Shown here one piece after another: positions 34,010 to 45,257 of a stretch of DNA of 64,000 nucleotides. Under the pieces are notes generated by a model. It ran no database searches and was not told where the DNA came from. It saw only the letters and a list, made by a program, of their open reading frames with translations. Numbering within the stretch: the stretch's first letter is position 1; every line of letters starts with the position of its first letter. A program made the translations under genes and the position numbers. Source of the DNA: Ophiura sarsii (taxonomy: Eukaryota > Echinodermata > Ophiuroidea > Amphilepidida > Ophiuridae); contig CM069449.1 in the NCBI GenBank assembly GCA_035610835.1, positions 60,031,619 through 60,095,618 of the forward strand, in the 5' to 3' direction.

Positions 34010-34310
34010 AAACGACCATTGAAGCTAATTGGTCAGCACTATCGCTGATAGCTACCCCCTTAACCTTGAATTTTATAATGTGATTTGATTGATTGTGTGA
34101 TAATTGAGTTGTAGGCTAATGCACATGTCAATTGATATGTGTATAAGTATTCAACAAAGAGAACATATCCGAAATGTGAGCACTAGTTTGTTTCGAAGCC
34201 ACAAATATACGATCCATACACCAAGGCATATGGCGGGAATAGGACTATAACGTGAAATCACAAAACCAAATGACGACATCGGTTGGATTCAGAATATAAC
34301 ACAATTATTT

Positions 34311-35550
34311 AACAAGGGTCAAATATGGGTCAAAATTCAAATATATTCCAATCGAGTTGATATGCATATCAAATTACTCGTCTAGTCATGAGGATGCTAA
34401 AAATGTATAGTTTGTTATACTTTCGACCTTAAATGCCAAAAACGTCGTAAGGTCAACGCACTTTTTACTGGCGGTCAAATTCACCAAAACAGTTAACATT
34501 GTCCGATTTTAATGATTTTAGTGTCTAATAATATGTTTTTTGACATGGCAAATTTAATTATACAACTTTCAAATTTCACTGAAAGGTATACGTAATAGTT
34601 TTATAGAGGAGGTCGAAAGGAAAATGTTTAACTCCATTCCGTTCGGTCGATATGGCCTTCCAAAGTATGACGACCTTTGCTAAGAATGGGCTAATATATA
34701 TAAATGTTCCACAGTTTAAAGTACCTACTTTGAAGGGGGTTTTCTCAGCAACTAGAGGACTTGTGATCTTTGTCTTAGTGTTCGGAACTGTCCACTGTGC
34801 TCTAAATAGGAAAATGTAAAATAATAGAGCTTCGCGCATTTCGAATTTTAGGGGGTGCTCAAAAATGGCCTGTTGAGCTTTCTGACATGACTTTATCAAA
34901 TGTTGGTGGGTGGGTGGTGCAGCCTCTATACCTTTAAGGACCTTATTAGTCATGTTTATGTACTCACTGGTGAATAGTAACAAAAATACCAGAAAATATC
35001 ATTTCGCATGCCCCCTTGGAAAATGGGCCCCCTCAAAAGTGGTCCAGCCACAAAAACGTGAAATAGGTGATATATCTCGATGCAGCCACCTCTTATGAAT
35101 TTCTAGTCTTTTTGCATGCAAAAGAGCACGTTAACATGTTATCGGAAATGTATGTCTTAATTTGTATAGTATGAACAAGGCGACACAAAAATGATTGAAA
35201 AGTTCAGAATCTGGCAAAAATGCTGGGTTTTGGCTCCAATGATCATTTTTAAGGGAATTTTCGCATGAATTAGATCAATTGAAACCCAAAAATCATGTCT
35301 GAGTACTGTCCATTCAACCAATAAGTGTAATATGTAGAGATAATCAGGGTCACATACTACATTTAGGATTTTAAGGGGGTCAAAATGGCATCTCGTCCAT
35401 CTCGCGACTATATTGGCAGTTACCAATATTAAGGTCGGAGGTATAACAAACTATACATTTTTAGCATCCTCATGACTAGACGAGTAATTTGATATGCATA
35501 TCAACACGATTGGAATATATTTGAATTTTGACCCCTATTTGACCTTTGTT
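34311..35550. mobile_element. 1.24-kb foldback element with long inverted ends
   Basis: The ends AACAAGGGTCAAATATGGGT and ACCCCTATTTGACCTTTGTT begin inverted arms of about 120 bp (34311-34433 and 35431-35550), which share ATGCATATCAA(A/C) and CTCGTCTAGTCATGAGGATG then CTAAAAATGTATAG. Two minus frames of 135 and 89 codons lie inside (34576-34983, 35157-35426) but show no transposase or other motif. Confidence 0.85.
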
Positions 35551-35728
35551 GACCCCTACCGGAAATTCCTGACATTTTTCAAGAGGTTAGACCAAGTCAA
35601 ATGTTCAGTATTCATCAGGGAACACAAAACACTTTATATATATATATATATTTGTTACCAGGATTTTGTCATGGGACCTACAGGTTGGTCTCCTACTAGT
35701 AACATTTGAGTGGAAAATCAGTCCCCGC

Positions 35729-35796
35729 ATGCGCCTGGGATCGAACCCGGCCGCGTGCGTGCAAGTCTGAGATTCTACCGATTAAGCTAACCGGGT
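35729..35796 (-). ncRNA. tRNA-like module (SINE head or tRNA relic)
   Basis: The minus strand has an A-box-like TTAGCTTAATCGGTAG and a B-box GGGTTCGATCCC at normal tRNA spacing, but the acceptor ends do not pair. This fits a tRNA-derived SINE head or pseudogene inside the TRPC intron. Confidence 0.6.
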
Positions 35797-35990
35797 CAGC
35801 TTCAAAAACTTAAGTTTTTGTCTCCTAAAGTTGAACGCCTGTCGGAGCGTGGCACGAACATGACCGGGCGATCGATTGTAGTAGTGTGAGTGTCGGGTTT
35901 TGGTTGTGTGTAAGAGGGTTAGGGTTAAACTTGGATTATATACGCCCTCTTAAAATAACATTGTTTCTAAATTATGTATTTTCTCCAAAG

Positions 35991-36112
35991 CGTGTTATAG
36001 CTCATTTAGTGGAACGTTATGTTGCAGCAAAGACTGCGGACGAGGTTAGCGTAGAAGCGGATCTAACAATCGCCGACATCAGAGCTCTCAGAAATGATCT
36101 TCTTGCTCTCAA
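35991..36112 (+). CDS. TRPC-type channel, cytoplasmic C-terminal exon
   Basis: 122-nt exon; acceptor TTCTCCAAAG gives phase 0, matching the TRP-box exon, and donor GTAAGT after CTCAA leaves phase 2. It encodes RVIAHLVERYVAAKTADEVS through IADIRALRNDLLALK. This aligns with the TRPC C-terminal block (VM..LV.RY......DEV......EIK.D...LR..LL), which forms the rib helix and the start of the vertical coiled coil. Confidence 0.85.
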
Positions 36113-36627
36113 GTAAGTGCTATAAGGAAGATTTATTCCGGGACCATGACCTTTTTTGAAATGCTGAACAATACAATTTATGAGCAAATACGAGACATCA
36201 TTCAATTATTCAACTTTCATCAAATGGGATCGTTTTGTTTTTCTTTCAATACTTTCTTAAACAACTAGATATCTTTGTTCTAATGAGGTCTAAAAGTGGT
36301 CATAATCATTTCTTTGCATTCATTAACAGCATAAAGGTATTTGATACCAATTACCCTGTTCAAAGTATTTTTGATTTATAGCAAACAGTTTACCGACTTA
36401 ATGAGGTTTTTCTAGTAACTGACTTGTTTCAGTATTTCAAATAGTGCATATTGTATAATAATAGTGCTACATGGACAACAAAAATCAAAAACAAAACAAA
36501 ACGAGCAAATGAAAAACACCCTATACTCAAATCCCTAAGCATACTCCACCAGCTTCTAATACCACTGTATTGTAAGTTATCATAAGCAACATGTTTAAGC
36601 ACCGCATCATTTTTCTTATTTAATCAG
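36113..36627 (+). other. TRPC intron
   Basis: 515-bp intron, GTAAGT to TTTAATCAG. Nothing else recognised. Confidence 0.8.
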
Positions 36628-37294
36628 GCTGGAGATGTTTCAACGCCTACACGATACTACAAGTAACATCGACAATACGATCGGAACAACTCTCGTCGTT
36701 AGAGAAAAATCAGAGCATGCAAACAAAGTCTTCAGACAAACAGAAGAAATTTTCTCGGTCGTTGACGGCCACATGGACACCGCGACGCATTTCAAATCGG
36801 AAGTAGAAGAAAAAGTGGTATACGGCGAGGTGGAAGCGGTACGTCTTGTTGAAGAAAAAATTGCATCGCTTTTTGAAAAACATAGCCAGACCGAATTTTT
36901 TCTATTTCAGCGAGAAATATCAACACAATGTGACGAGTTACCTACGAACGAGGACTCTACACAAACCGTGATACATTTGAACGACGAGTTTGCGCAGACC
37001 GATGATTTGCCAGTAAATGATGAGTCTGCGCAGACTGACGCCACACGTAGAACAACCAGATGGACCCAAACGCGTAGAGCAATTGCAGCAGCTGCGGCAG
37101 CGAGACCAGCACCGAATTCTTTTAAAGTGGCCGTTTCGGGTGTGATGGATAAAAAGATCAAGAAACGTGCACAATCATTAACAGCAGCCGCTGTAACAAA
37201 ACCCGTAGCATCGAGTTCTTTCAAAGTGGCTGTTTCAAATGTGACGGATAGAAAGAACAAGAAACCGTCACAACCATCTGGATGGAGGTGTTAA
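36628..37294 (+). CDS. TRPC-type channel, last exon with repetitive tail
   Basis: The last exon continues the helix (KLEMFQRLHDTTSNIDN) in phase with the previous exon and runs to TAA at 37292-37294. After about 90 residues of charged, probably coiled-coil sequence, the tail shows two internal repeats. The first is acidic: STQCDELPTNEDSTQT, EFAQTDDLPVND and ESAQTD. The second is basic: NSFKVAVSGVMDKKIKKRAQ against SSFKVAVSNVTDRKNKKPSQ, about 35 residues apart. The tail is unlike the vertebrate TRPC C-terminus and looks like a lineage-specific scaffold or binding region; its function is unknown. Continuity with the channel rests on splice phase and on the coiled coil running across the junction. 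Confidence 0.85.
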
Positions 37295-38570
37295 GGTTTA
37301 TGATCTTATTAAGGGTGAATATTATGTAGGCCTAGGCCTATTTCACGTGATAAGGATGGTTAAAATTGTAGACACACCCCGATATGTAAATGATCAAACA
37401 ATTAAGCTATGCCCCGATGAACATGCAGAGTTTTGTGATCACACATGCTTATTATTCTAACCACGACCTTAATAAAAGTAGTCAATATTTGTGTAAACAT
37501 ACCAGGGCCCTATTGCATAAATGTTAAAATTCATCTTAAGAAAAGGGATTTTTCTTTAGTTAACAACTCTTCATTTAATAATTCATATTACAAACTTCAT
37601 GAAATAGGACACATGTCAAATTTTAGACCTGTGTCTAACTTAATAAAGCTCAATTTAGGAAGAATTCTTAAACATTCTTCTAAACAAGGCTTGAGAAGAG
37701 TTCAAGAATCACTCTCCTTAAGTGTAAATATGAAGATTATTAACTTTTTTGAAATAAGGCCCAGAACATATTTGATTGTTGTTCTTTGTTTGGTATTAAA
37801 GAAACCCACATTTCAATTCGACCTTCTATTAAACCCATTAAACAATCCACTCATCACAAAGAGACCACGATAGTTGAAGAACTGTAACTGTTGGTATCGT
37901 CAGTAACTGTTCGGGTGATACCAATAGGCGATGATGCAAATCGAGTTTTCAGCCTCCATGTTATTATACTTTAACATTTGTTTACTTCAAGATGTTAAAG
38001 TGAGTCAAATCATTGTACTTTACTTAGAAAGACTATTTCCTGACAACCGATATTGACCGGTTTCTTTGACAGTCTACGATTCACGCAAGTTGCATGTACA
38101 TAACAATGTTCATGATATTGCGCGTTATGTAAACAATCATTTCCGCTCGTGTAAAACATTAAGGTGCCTCAAAAAGGTTACAAATTTGGTATGGAACAAA
38201 TTGTACAAGTGTTTCCTATCCAAATATATTTTCAAATTGATAGTGCGAATTATTTTACCGGATGTATACAGCTTCGAAATGGTTTCTAAACTGTTGGGAC
38301 ACCCTGTACATAAATACGTACTCGTGTCAGAGAGACTGGAAGTCCTGACTATCCATTTGTAGCGGCTCGTGTTAAATTATACTCACCAGATGACATCGTC
38401 TATATCGGTTAAGGATAGTGTTTTAAGCAGTTTACTCTTTTGTTCTTATACAACTTAACATATGAACCCATGAAATGTGTTTAGGATTCAAACATTCAAG
38501 TGTTCGTATGCCAAAAAGCGTAATCTCAAATGACTGATCTATAAAGAATGTACACACTCATTGGATGGAG
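37295..38570. other. Downstream of the TRPC stop; MITE-like 37505-37762
   Basis: The stretch starting GGGCCCTATTGCATAA (37505) and ending GAAATAAGGCCC (37762) has imperfect inverted ends and internal TTCATGAA palindromes; the 142-codon frame over it is not gene-like. A GGGACACCCTGTA motif at about 38299 is a mariner-type end remnant. No gene seen. Confidence 0.45.
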
Positions 38571-39006
38571 CAGTGGCGTAACTAGACTTTTTCATTTGGG
38601 GGGGCAAGAAGGGGCAGCGACTTGAAATGGGGGGGCTCGTAAGATTTTTGGAGTCAAGAGATGCGGGCGTAGCGCGCGAAAATTTTCGACTTGACAGCTA
38701 TTTTTTAGACAATTGAGCTACATTTTGGCTCTAAACAAGCTTGTACCAAAGAATATTTCATTTTGGGAAGACATATGCGCGCGTAGCGCGCGAAATTTTT
38801 TCATATGTGTACTTTTGACCATCATAATTCCATGATTCCTGCCAATCTCAACCGACACGATGTCATTATTGGGGGGGATTTGGTGTGTACTTTGTTTTTT
38901 ACAGCCGTACTTGATTTCATTTGGGGGGGGGGGGGCAAGCGGGGGGGCAAGGGTTCCAAGTGGGGGGGCTCCCGCCCCCCTGCCCCCCCCGCTGGTTACG
39001 CCACTG
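38571..39006. mobile_element. hAT-like element with CAGTGGCGTAAC ends and 8-bp duplication
   Basis: Starts CAGTGGCGTAACTAG and ends CTGGTTACGCCACTG, flanked by GGATGGAG on both sides (38563-38570, 39007-39014). The interior is G-rich (GGGGGGGCAAG) with two GCGCGCGAAA-type phrases. No transposase. Confidence 0.92.
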
Positions 39007-39091
39007 GGATGGAGAGATCATATCTCTGAATATGCAGGCTCAAATGTAACAAATTACAAGGTTACAAGCTCTAACACAGTTGCAAGACTCC

Positions 39092-39640
39092 AGAATATAA
39101 TAATATAATAGAATATAATAATATGAATAATAATAATACAAGCATTTATATAGCGCCTAGTCAAAGGAGGTCAAAGCTTTTTACAAAGTTAACAAAATAA
39201 AAACAATACCCAGCAAAAACACATTAAAAGGAATACTTAAAGTACAATGCCTTAATCAAGTGCAATGCTTTAATCTACAATTTCAGTTATACACAACCTT
39301 ACATAAATCGAGTAAAGTACATCATTAATTAAAAACATCATTAAAAACAGCAATTAGGCGGAGGGCATTTAACTGACAGGAAAGAGGTGCGTTTTCAGGC
39401 TCTTCTTGAAAGTAGCGATGGATTAGGATTGGCGGATATGAATGGATAAAGAGTTCCAAAGGCGAGGCACGACGGTCGCAAAGCCCACGTCACCATAAGT
39501 CCGTTCAGTGCGAGGTATAACCAGAAATGTTGTGTCATTACCGGATCTCAGGTTCGGCCTAGATGGAATATAGCGGCAAAGGAACTCACTGAGGGTAGCT
39601 TGATAGAGTCCATGGATGCTCTTAAATGTAAAAAGCATTA
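39092..39640 (-). pseudogene. L2/CR1-like LINE C-terminus and 3' end
   Basis: The minus frame reads LFTFKSIHGLYQATLSEFLC, then RSGNDTTFLVIPRTERTYGD and VGFATVVPRLWNSLSIHIRQ, the standard C-terminal block of L2/CR1 ORF2. Downstream is GGCGCTATATAAATGCTTGT and an (ATT)n tail ending near 39092. 5'-truncated copy. Confidence 0.9.
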
Positions 39641-39872
39641 GCTTGAAGATGACACGTGAACCATCCGCCGAAACATCCCGTGCATACAGTAAACAAAGTA
39701 TCAGATCAATATTACTTGTGCATGTAATGCATTTTGCTTAATCATACAATATGTGACATTTGGAACAGCAGACTGTTTCATAAATCGTTATAAATCATTG
39801 GTGTTAATTAAGGTATTATAATGGTGCTAAAGATTTCTTCAATGTTCAACATATAAGTTATATCATCATCTA

Positions 39873-40545
39873 CAGAGTGAGTAAAATAAAAAGAAAACTG
39901 CAATAGTGGAAAGAAGCCATCTTGTTTTCAAACAAAGTTAAAGTTTGAAATTTCTTAAACGTTGCAATAATGATATATTTGTTCCTAACTTTATGTGAAA
40001 AAATGAAGTCAATCGCATTTTCATTTGACTTTGGTGAACCTTTTTGCTGCACAACCCAATCTACTTGTTTGTCCACGAGCATAGTGATTTTCAATTGAAG
40101 TTGCACACATTTTATGTTCATATTTGAATACCCGCCAACAAATATTTGGAATAATTTCATTTTCATTCAAATTTTGAACATTATATAAGCAATTCATAGC
40201 ATGTGTTGTGTTATATGAATTGATTATTTTATCTCCCGTGTGAACAAGAAAGGATGCATTAAATTCCAATTACGTCACAAATTTACTCACATTTTCACAT
40301 GCTCATGAAAGACGCATTTTGCAATATTACGCATGTTTTGGGTGTCTCGTGGACAAGCATGTGAAATGGGTTCGTTGGTAAAAGTGTCACCAAAGGCAAA
40401 CGAAAAATGCGATTAATATAATTTTGTTCACATGAAATTAGTATATATGTTATTCTTATAACGTTTTAAAAATGTCAAACATCAACTCGGTTTTGAATAC
40501 AAGATGGCTTCTTTCCACTATTGCAGTTTTTTTTAACTCACCCTG
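39873..40545. mobile_element. Mariner-type inverted-repeat element
   Basis: The ends CAGAGTGAGT...AAACTGCAATAGTGGAAAGA and TCTTTCCACTATTGCAGTTT...ACTCACCCTG are inverted over about 55 bp, flanked by TA (39871-39872, 40546-40547). CAGGGTGAGT-type ends and the TA duplication suggest mariner/Tc1. Frames inside are short and family-less. Confidence 0.82.
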
Positions 40546-40549
40546 TATG

Positions 40550-42055
40550 ACGATAAGATGAGATTCAAAGTTATAACCTTTCGATCGAATGAGTGTGAAC
40601 TTTTTGAAGCGGAGTTTAAAATGCACGCAGATACTATAAATCTCAATAAGTCGATATTGTAAAATCATGTTTGATGTGAAGCATATCTTCTTGTCGTAAA
40701 TCACCAATTGGAATGGTATGAATTCATTTTGAATTGGAAATATTATAGTAATGCACAGCAGTTGGTTACCATCAGACACGTAGTAACAATTCGTATGTCA
40801 TAATTTAGATTTCGGCAGCAATGAGAAGAAAAATGAAGATTGAAGATCCATAAAATGTAACTCGGAGGATTTTATTCACGATTGACAGTTTCGTATGTTA
40901 TGGTCTAGACACTTCATCAGAATGACCTCATTTGACTAGTGTTTGTTTTTGAAAAATGAAAATCTCAATTATTTGTTCCTGCAAACCATGTGAATTTATT
41001 CAAAGATGGAATATAGATAATTATAGATCAGCAAGTTGTTATTGTAAGTGTAGTGTGACATTGATGATATTTTGACGGGCATTTATTTATATATGTACAT
41101 AATAAAGATCATATCGACTGAATAAATATATAATGATTCAAGAAAAATATGGTTTCCGTTTTATCTTTAAATAAGATTCTGTATTGTAGAATATGTTCAT
41201 AATCTCATGTTTACTTCCACGTATTACTAGATGTATTTGATGCACTGTCACACCTCAGCCGCTAATACTATCACCCCAAACTGTTCTCTTGTTCAAAATC
41301 TTGCTTTTTGTAAATTTTCCAGTCTATTTGGATTGAAGTTCAGCGTATTTTGCTTAATTTTTAAAGAAAAAAACACCTCGCACATTATATTGTGTGTGTT
41401 TCCAATCAGTTCACAAGACCACAAAGAATCAAAATGTTCTATTCTGGTTGATTTTCGTCAGATCTGTCTGTCACTTGGTACAACCATTTTCCTTTGTATT
41501 GATCAAGCCTTCGAACCAAATAATAGAAGTGCTATACATACAGGGTGTACCAGAATGAGTTATACCTGGAAAGGTGCATTTATTTAGCTATAAAATGCTA
41601 TTGCTATTGATCAAAGTTCTTATGATTCTATAATATCTTCATAATATTTACCTTTCTTAATCTTAAGAATAGGACGTTTCTGACAGAAATTATGGACTCT
41701 TTTGTAAACATGGTATATTCCAAGTTTGACAACAACAACAAGAGAAAAAAGAAGCTCAATATACATGATATTCAGGTTATTTGGTGTGTCCTCTTTTGAT
41801 TTCCACTACAAAATTAGTAGAAACCATTCTGAAGCCATATTTGAATGGTGTTAGGGAATTGTTCTGCTTGAGCGATTTATATAATACTTTCTTAAACGGC
41901 AGTTCCGTGTGAGTCTTATCAATTCAATACGCTAAAAGTGAAAAACAGGTTTTCACCGATTTTCATTAAGGTCATGCCATATCGAAACGGATAAAGATAT
42001 TTTGATGAAAGTAACAGAGTAAGTATATAGGGAACATGTTCTTCATGATATTGCA
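40550..42055. other. Intergenic, no gene seen
   Basis: AT-rich. A CATACAGGGTGTACCAGAAT motif near 41538 is a mariner-type end remnant. The 118-codon frame at 41231-41587 has no recognisable domain. Confidence 0.5.
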
Positions 42056-42756
42056 CCCAGCGGGCACTAAACCATATTTCAACGTTGAATCAATGTTGAA
42101 ATATGGATGCGTTGTTGAACAACATGATTTCAACATCTTTTCAACTACATTTTTTTTGCTTGAAGTAATGTTGAATATTGACGTTGTTGAATGGAATTGT
42201 AAAAATCATGTTTCCAAAATTTTTCATATTTTACTTGGCCTTATATTAGCCGAGTAAATTGCGCAAATCGCTCATTAGTATAATTGCAATGGTACAAAAA
42301 TTAGCACCGGAGCTCGCTTGTACCATTTCAAATATGCTAATGAGCTAATTTGCACCGTTTATTCATTAAAACCTATTATTTTATTTGAATTTTAAAAAAG
42401 TCGATTCAATAGTTTAACACCATGAAATATATATTAATATCATATTTCGATTTTCTCACTGGTTTTCAGAAAAGGAAGTGATTGTTCACTAAATAAATGC
42501 ATATACATTTTGCAAGAACATAAACATCAGAGAGTCAATGCCCCTGCAGCCCCCCCCCCCCCCATGTTGAATTCTGCTAACGTAGTTGAAATTTGGTTGG
42601 TATATCAACCAAATTTCAACTACGTGACCAAAATTCGGCATTGAATCAACGTTGAAATATGACGTTGATTCAACGTTGATATGGTTGGTCCAAACTTTCA
42701 AAAACAATTCTAATTCAACGATACAACGTTGTTACAACATAATTTTGCCCGCTGGG
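42056..42756. mobile_element. CCCAGCGGGC-ended MITE, copy 2
   Basis: Starts CCCAGCGGGCA and ends TGCCCGCTGGG. It has the same TTCAACGTTGA palindromes as copy 1 (33185-34009) and a nested inverted pair around GCTCATTAGTATAATTGCAA and ATATGCTAATGAGC. Confidence 0.9.
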
Positions 42757-43199
42757 CAGGCATTAGAATTTGACTGCAATGTTGTTTTTATATTTTCCTT
42801 TTTTTTTTAGCACGGTATAAATCATTCAGGGACACCTTGTATCTCAAATACGGGAAGAGTCAGAATGATTTATATGTGTATGATTTCAAATGATAGACTC
42901 ACAAGAATTCCTTATCGTTATACAAATCTTGGACTAAAAACAATTATCACTTCACAAACATTACCAACAGTTGACATTAGACAACATTTTAGTGGAACTT
43001 AAACTAGATTGTTACTATTACTTGAATAACGTTTTCGCCCGTCAAATATAAGGGGGGGGGGGGGGGCCGCAGGCGCCCTGTCAAAATGGCGCCGTATCAA
43101 AATAAGGGGGGGGGGGGGGGGGGGGCGCAGGCGTCTTGTCAAAAAGGCGCAGTGTCAAAAATGCGTCCCTGATGGTATTGATTGCCAATTATGTAATGG
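42757..43199. repeat. Duplicated G-tract module
   Basis: A G tract followed by GCAGGCG(C/T)C(C/T)TGTCAAAA(T/A)GGCGC occurs twice, from about 43050 and 43107, and may be a short tandem duplication. The rest is AT-rich with no gene. Confidence 0.5.
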
Positions 43200-43444
43200 T
43201 ATTGATCTCACCAAAAATATATCTGTGGTGCTGATCAAGTACGGCGATCTGTAATATATAAGCTGGAATATCTCCCAGAAAAAGTCGGTGAAAGATAGGG
43301 CATGTATTAGGATATTACTCGAATTTGTTCGCAAACTCGGAAACTTGGCGAAACAATTATTGTCATCGAATTTGCGATGATGGTAACTAACTGGATGATA
43401 AACAATAGGGAAATCGACATAATCTCTAGATAGTTTGAGGCCAT
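43200..43444 (-). pseudogene. Broken copy of the neighbouring GPCR (TM1 to TM3)
   Basis: From ATG 43444 the minus strand reads MASNYLEIMSISLLFIIQLV then TIIANSMTIIV, matching the start and TM1 of the intact receptor at 45258 (MASDTLFVACSVFFCIIQLA then TIITNSMTIIA). A small deletion after TIIV shifts the frame. Nucleotide likeness then resumes as SNILIHALSFTDFFWE (TM2) and fades near GEI at the start of TM3. Downstream exons or sequence for TM3-TM7 were not found. It is a truncated, frameshifted paralogue in opposite orientation, about 1.8 kb from the intact gene. Confidence 0.85.
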
Positions 43445-43509
43445 ATAATGATCAAAAACAAAAAAACGGCCCCTAGCGTTTAAAACCGCTTTCTTGATGA
43501 GTACATTTA

Positions 43510-43684
43510 GAGAATAAAATATAGCTCTTTGCTGTTTTGCTATATACGATGGTCTTATAATGTATAATATATATGTACCATATTTGGAGTCGGCGGCCAT
43601 ATATGACGACACAAATATGGTACAGCCTATACATTATAAGACCATCGTCTATAGCAAAACAGCTAAGAACTATATTTTATTCTC
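43510..43684. repeat. Long hairpin (inverted repeat)
   Basis: The arms 43510-43585 and 43610-43684 are near reverse complements (GAATAAAATATAGCTCTTTG; CGATGGTCTTATAATGTATA; ACCATATTTG) around a 24-nt loop that contains GGCGGCCATATATG. Possibly a MITE. Confidence 0.85.
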
Positions 43685-45257
43685 ATTCTTATCTAGTTAA
43701 TTGGTTATTTTTATCTTTATCATAAAATAACGCAGTTTGTTAGATTTATTTTAATCAAACAACAACAAATTTCCCCCTTTATAAAATAGGCAAATCCAGC
43801 GAGCTGTTTACCAACTTCCTGCTTCGAATTAGTCACGTTCTTTAGCACACGCGCACATGGCAACGCTGCGTTATACGCACAACGCATACGCCGGCGACTT
43901 TGTGTAGGGAACGCTAACGCGATGATCATACGCACAGAAGGTATTATTTTTCTAATGAATTAAACCCCGCCCAATTCTATACACCATTGTCTGATAATGT
44001 ATGGGCGTATCAAATTGTCTGCTGACATCCCAAACCACACCCACTATATAAGAATTGCTTAATAATACCTGAATGTAAAATCGTGAATTGCATCTCTCCC
44101 CTATTATTGACGAATTAAAACTATTTACGGCACAATCATTTGAATTCCAGGGTAGTATTTCGTTCAGATTATTTGTTAAATGGTATACATCATTGTTTGA
44201 TCCATCACAAATAGCTTGAAAGGATCATACTATTGCGTTACAATTTCTGTGATTGCTTTAGTTGCTATGGAGACGTATACTTTGTAATATTGATCATGTG
44301 CATACAATTTGTTTGAAAAATTACGTAGGAAGGGGTATCAACGTTTATTATCTTTTTAATCTTAAAGATTTTATTTGAAATGTTTGGACGTTTTTGAAAT
44401 TTTATTTGAACAATTTAAAGACAAGATTTAAAGAAAACGTTGAATAAATTAAAACAACCGACCGAGCGACCGACCATACCGTAACTTATTAGGTTGATGA
44501 TCATTTTTGTTATGCCGTATTTTAAGACCTTCGCCGGACTCAACGGTTTAATATGCCTGAAGGCCATCTTTGACGGCATGCTTCTACCGTCTTGTTTAGA
44601 ACATTTTGATTTATATTTATGCCGACCTTGCCACAACTTTACTGTGACATTGAGTTTGGCTAGCCATAGATTCTGCTAGAATCATACTCATATGCCAACA
44701 TGTATATCTGCTAATCGTATATTATGAAATGTGTGAGGATAACATCGGCATATATAGGAAAACATAACTTGACCACCCCTAAACCGTTATTTGTAACCTA
44801 AAGTAAAAAGGTTGGAAACTAACAATCGGACTCATTGTAAATGAAGGCCTGTCAGAGGTCCGTTCGCCCGTAAACAGGGTTTAAAATCTATATTATTTTG
44901 TGTTTACGTAATTAGATTAAGCGCCTTCATTACTATTCATAATGAAGGAATGGCGCTGTATTTGGTCATAAAGTGTCATTATTTCAATAAATATTGCTAG
45001 TTGTAGGTTTCCATACCAACCATGTTTACGATTCAGGAAATGAGTTATAGATAATCTATATTTTAAGAGCGCTTTTACTTATTACTGTGCCGTAGTTTCC
45101 ATACGTCAATACCACAGGTCGACTACAAATCGCGATTTTAAGCACAAAATTGCTTCACGTGTACACGGTTTATTATGTCATGACGGTTTATCAAAAAGAG
45201 AGCGTTAACCTATTGTTATTTTGCTGCTAGAGTTACTTCGTTTTAGTACGCATCGCC
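43685..45257. other. Upstream region of the GPCR gene
   Basis: No exon recognised. GATCATTTTTGTTATGCCGT and similar AT-rich DNA without repeat families I know. Promoter elements cannot be assigned. Confidence 0.5.

Larger units (their letters stand above)
30612..35990 (+). other. Large TRPC intron (5.4 kb) with repeats
   Basis: Holds an imperfect AAATAAATGTCC hairpin at 31023-31100, diverged direct repeats at 31780-32035 (CAGACAACAGGGGGTGT twice), a 28-bp minisatellite, a CCCAGCGGGC MITE, a 1.2-kb foldback element and a tRNA-like module. No extra exon was needed to keep the reading phase. Confidence 0.75.

Noticed and set aside
33563..34048. 161-codon plus frame
   Set aside because: Lies across the right half of a CCCAGCGGGC MITE and reads through its palindromes.
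36907..37260. Minus-strand frames opposite the last TRPC exon
   Set aside because: Shadows of the coding strand.
37445..37873. 142-codon plus frame after the TRPC stop
   Set aside because: Covers a MITE-like stretch with imperfect GGGCC ends and internal palindromes; no domain.
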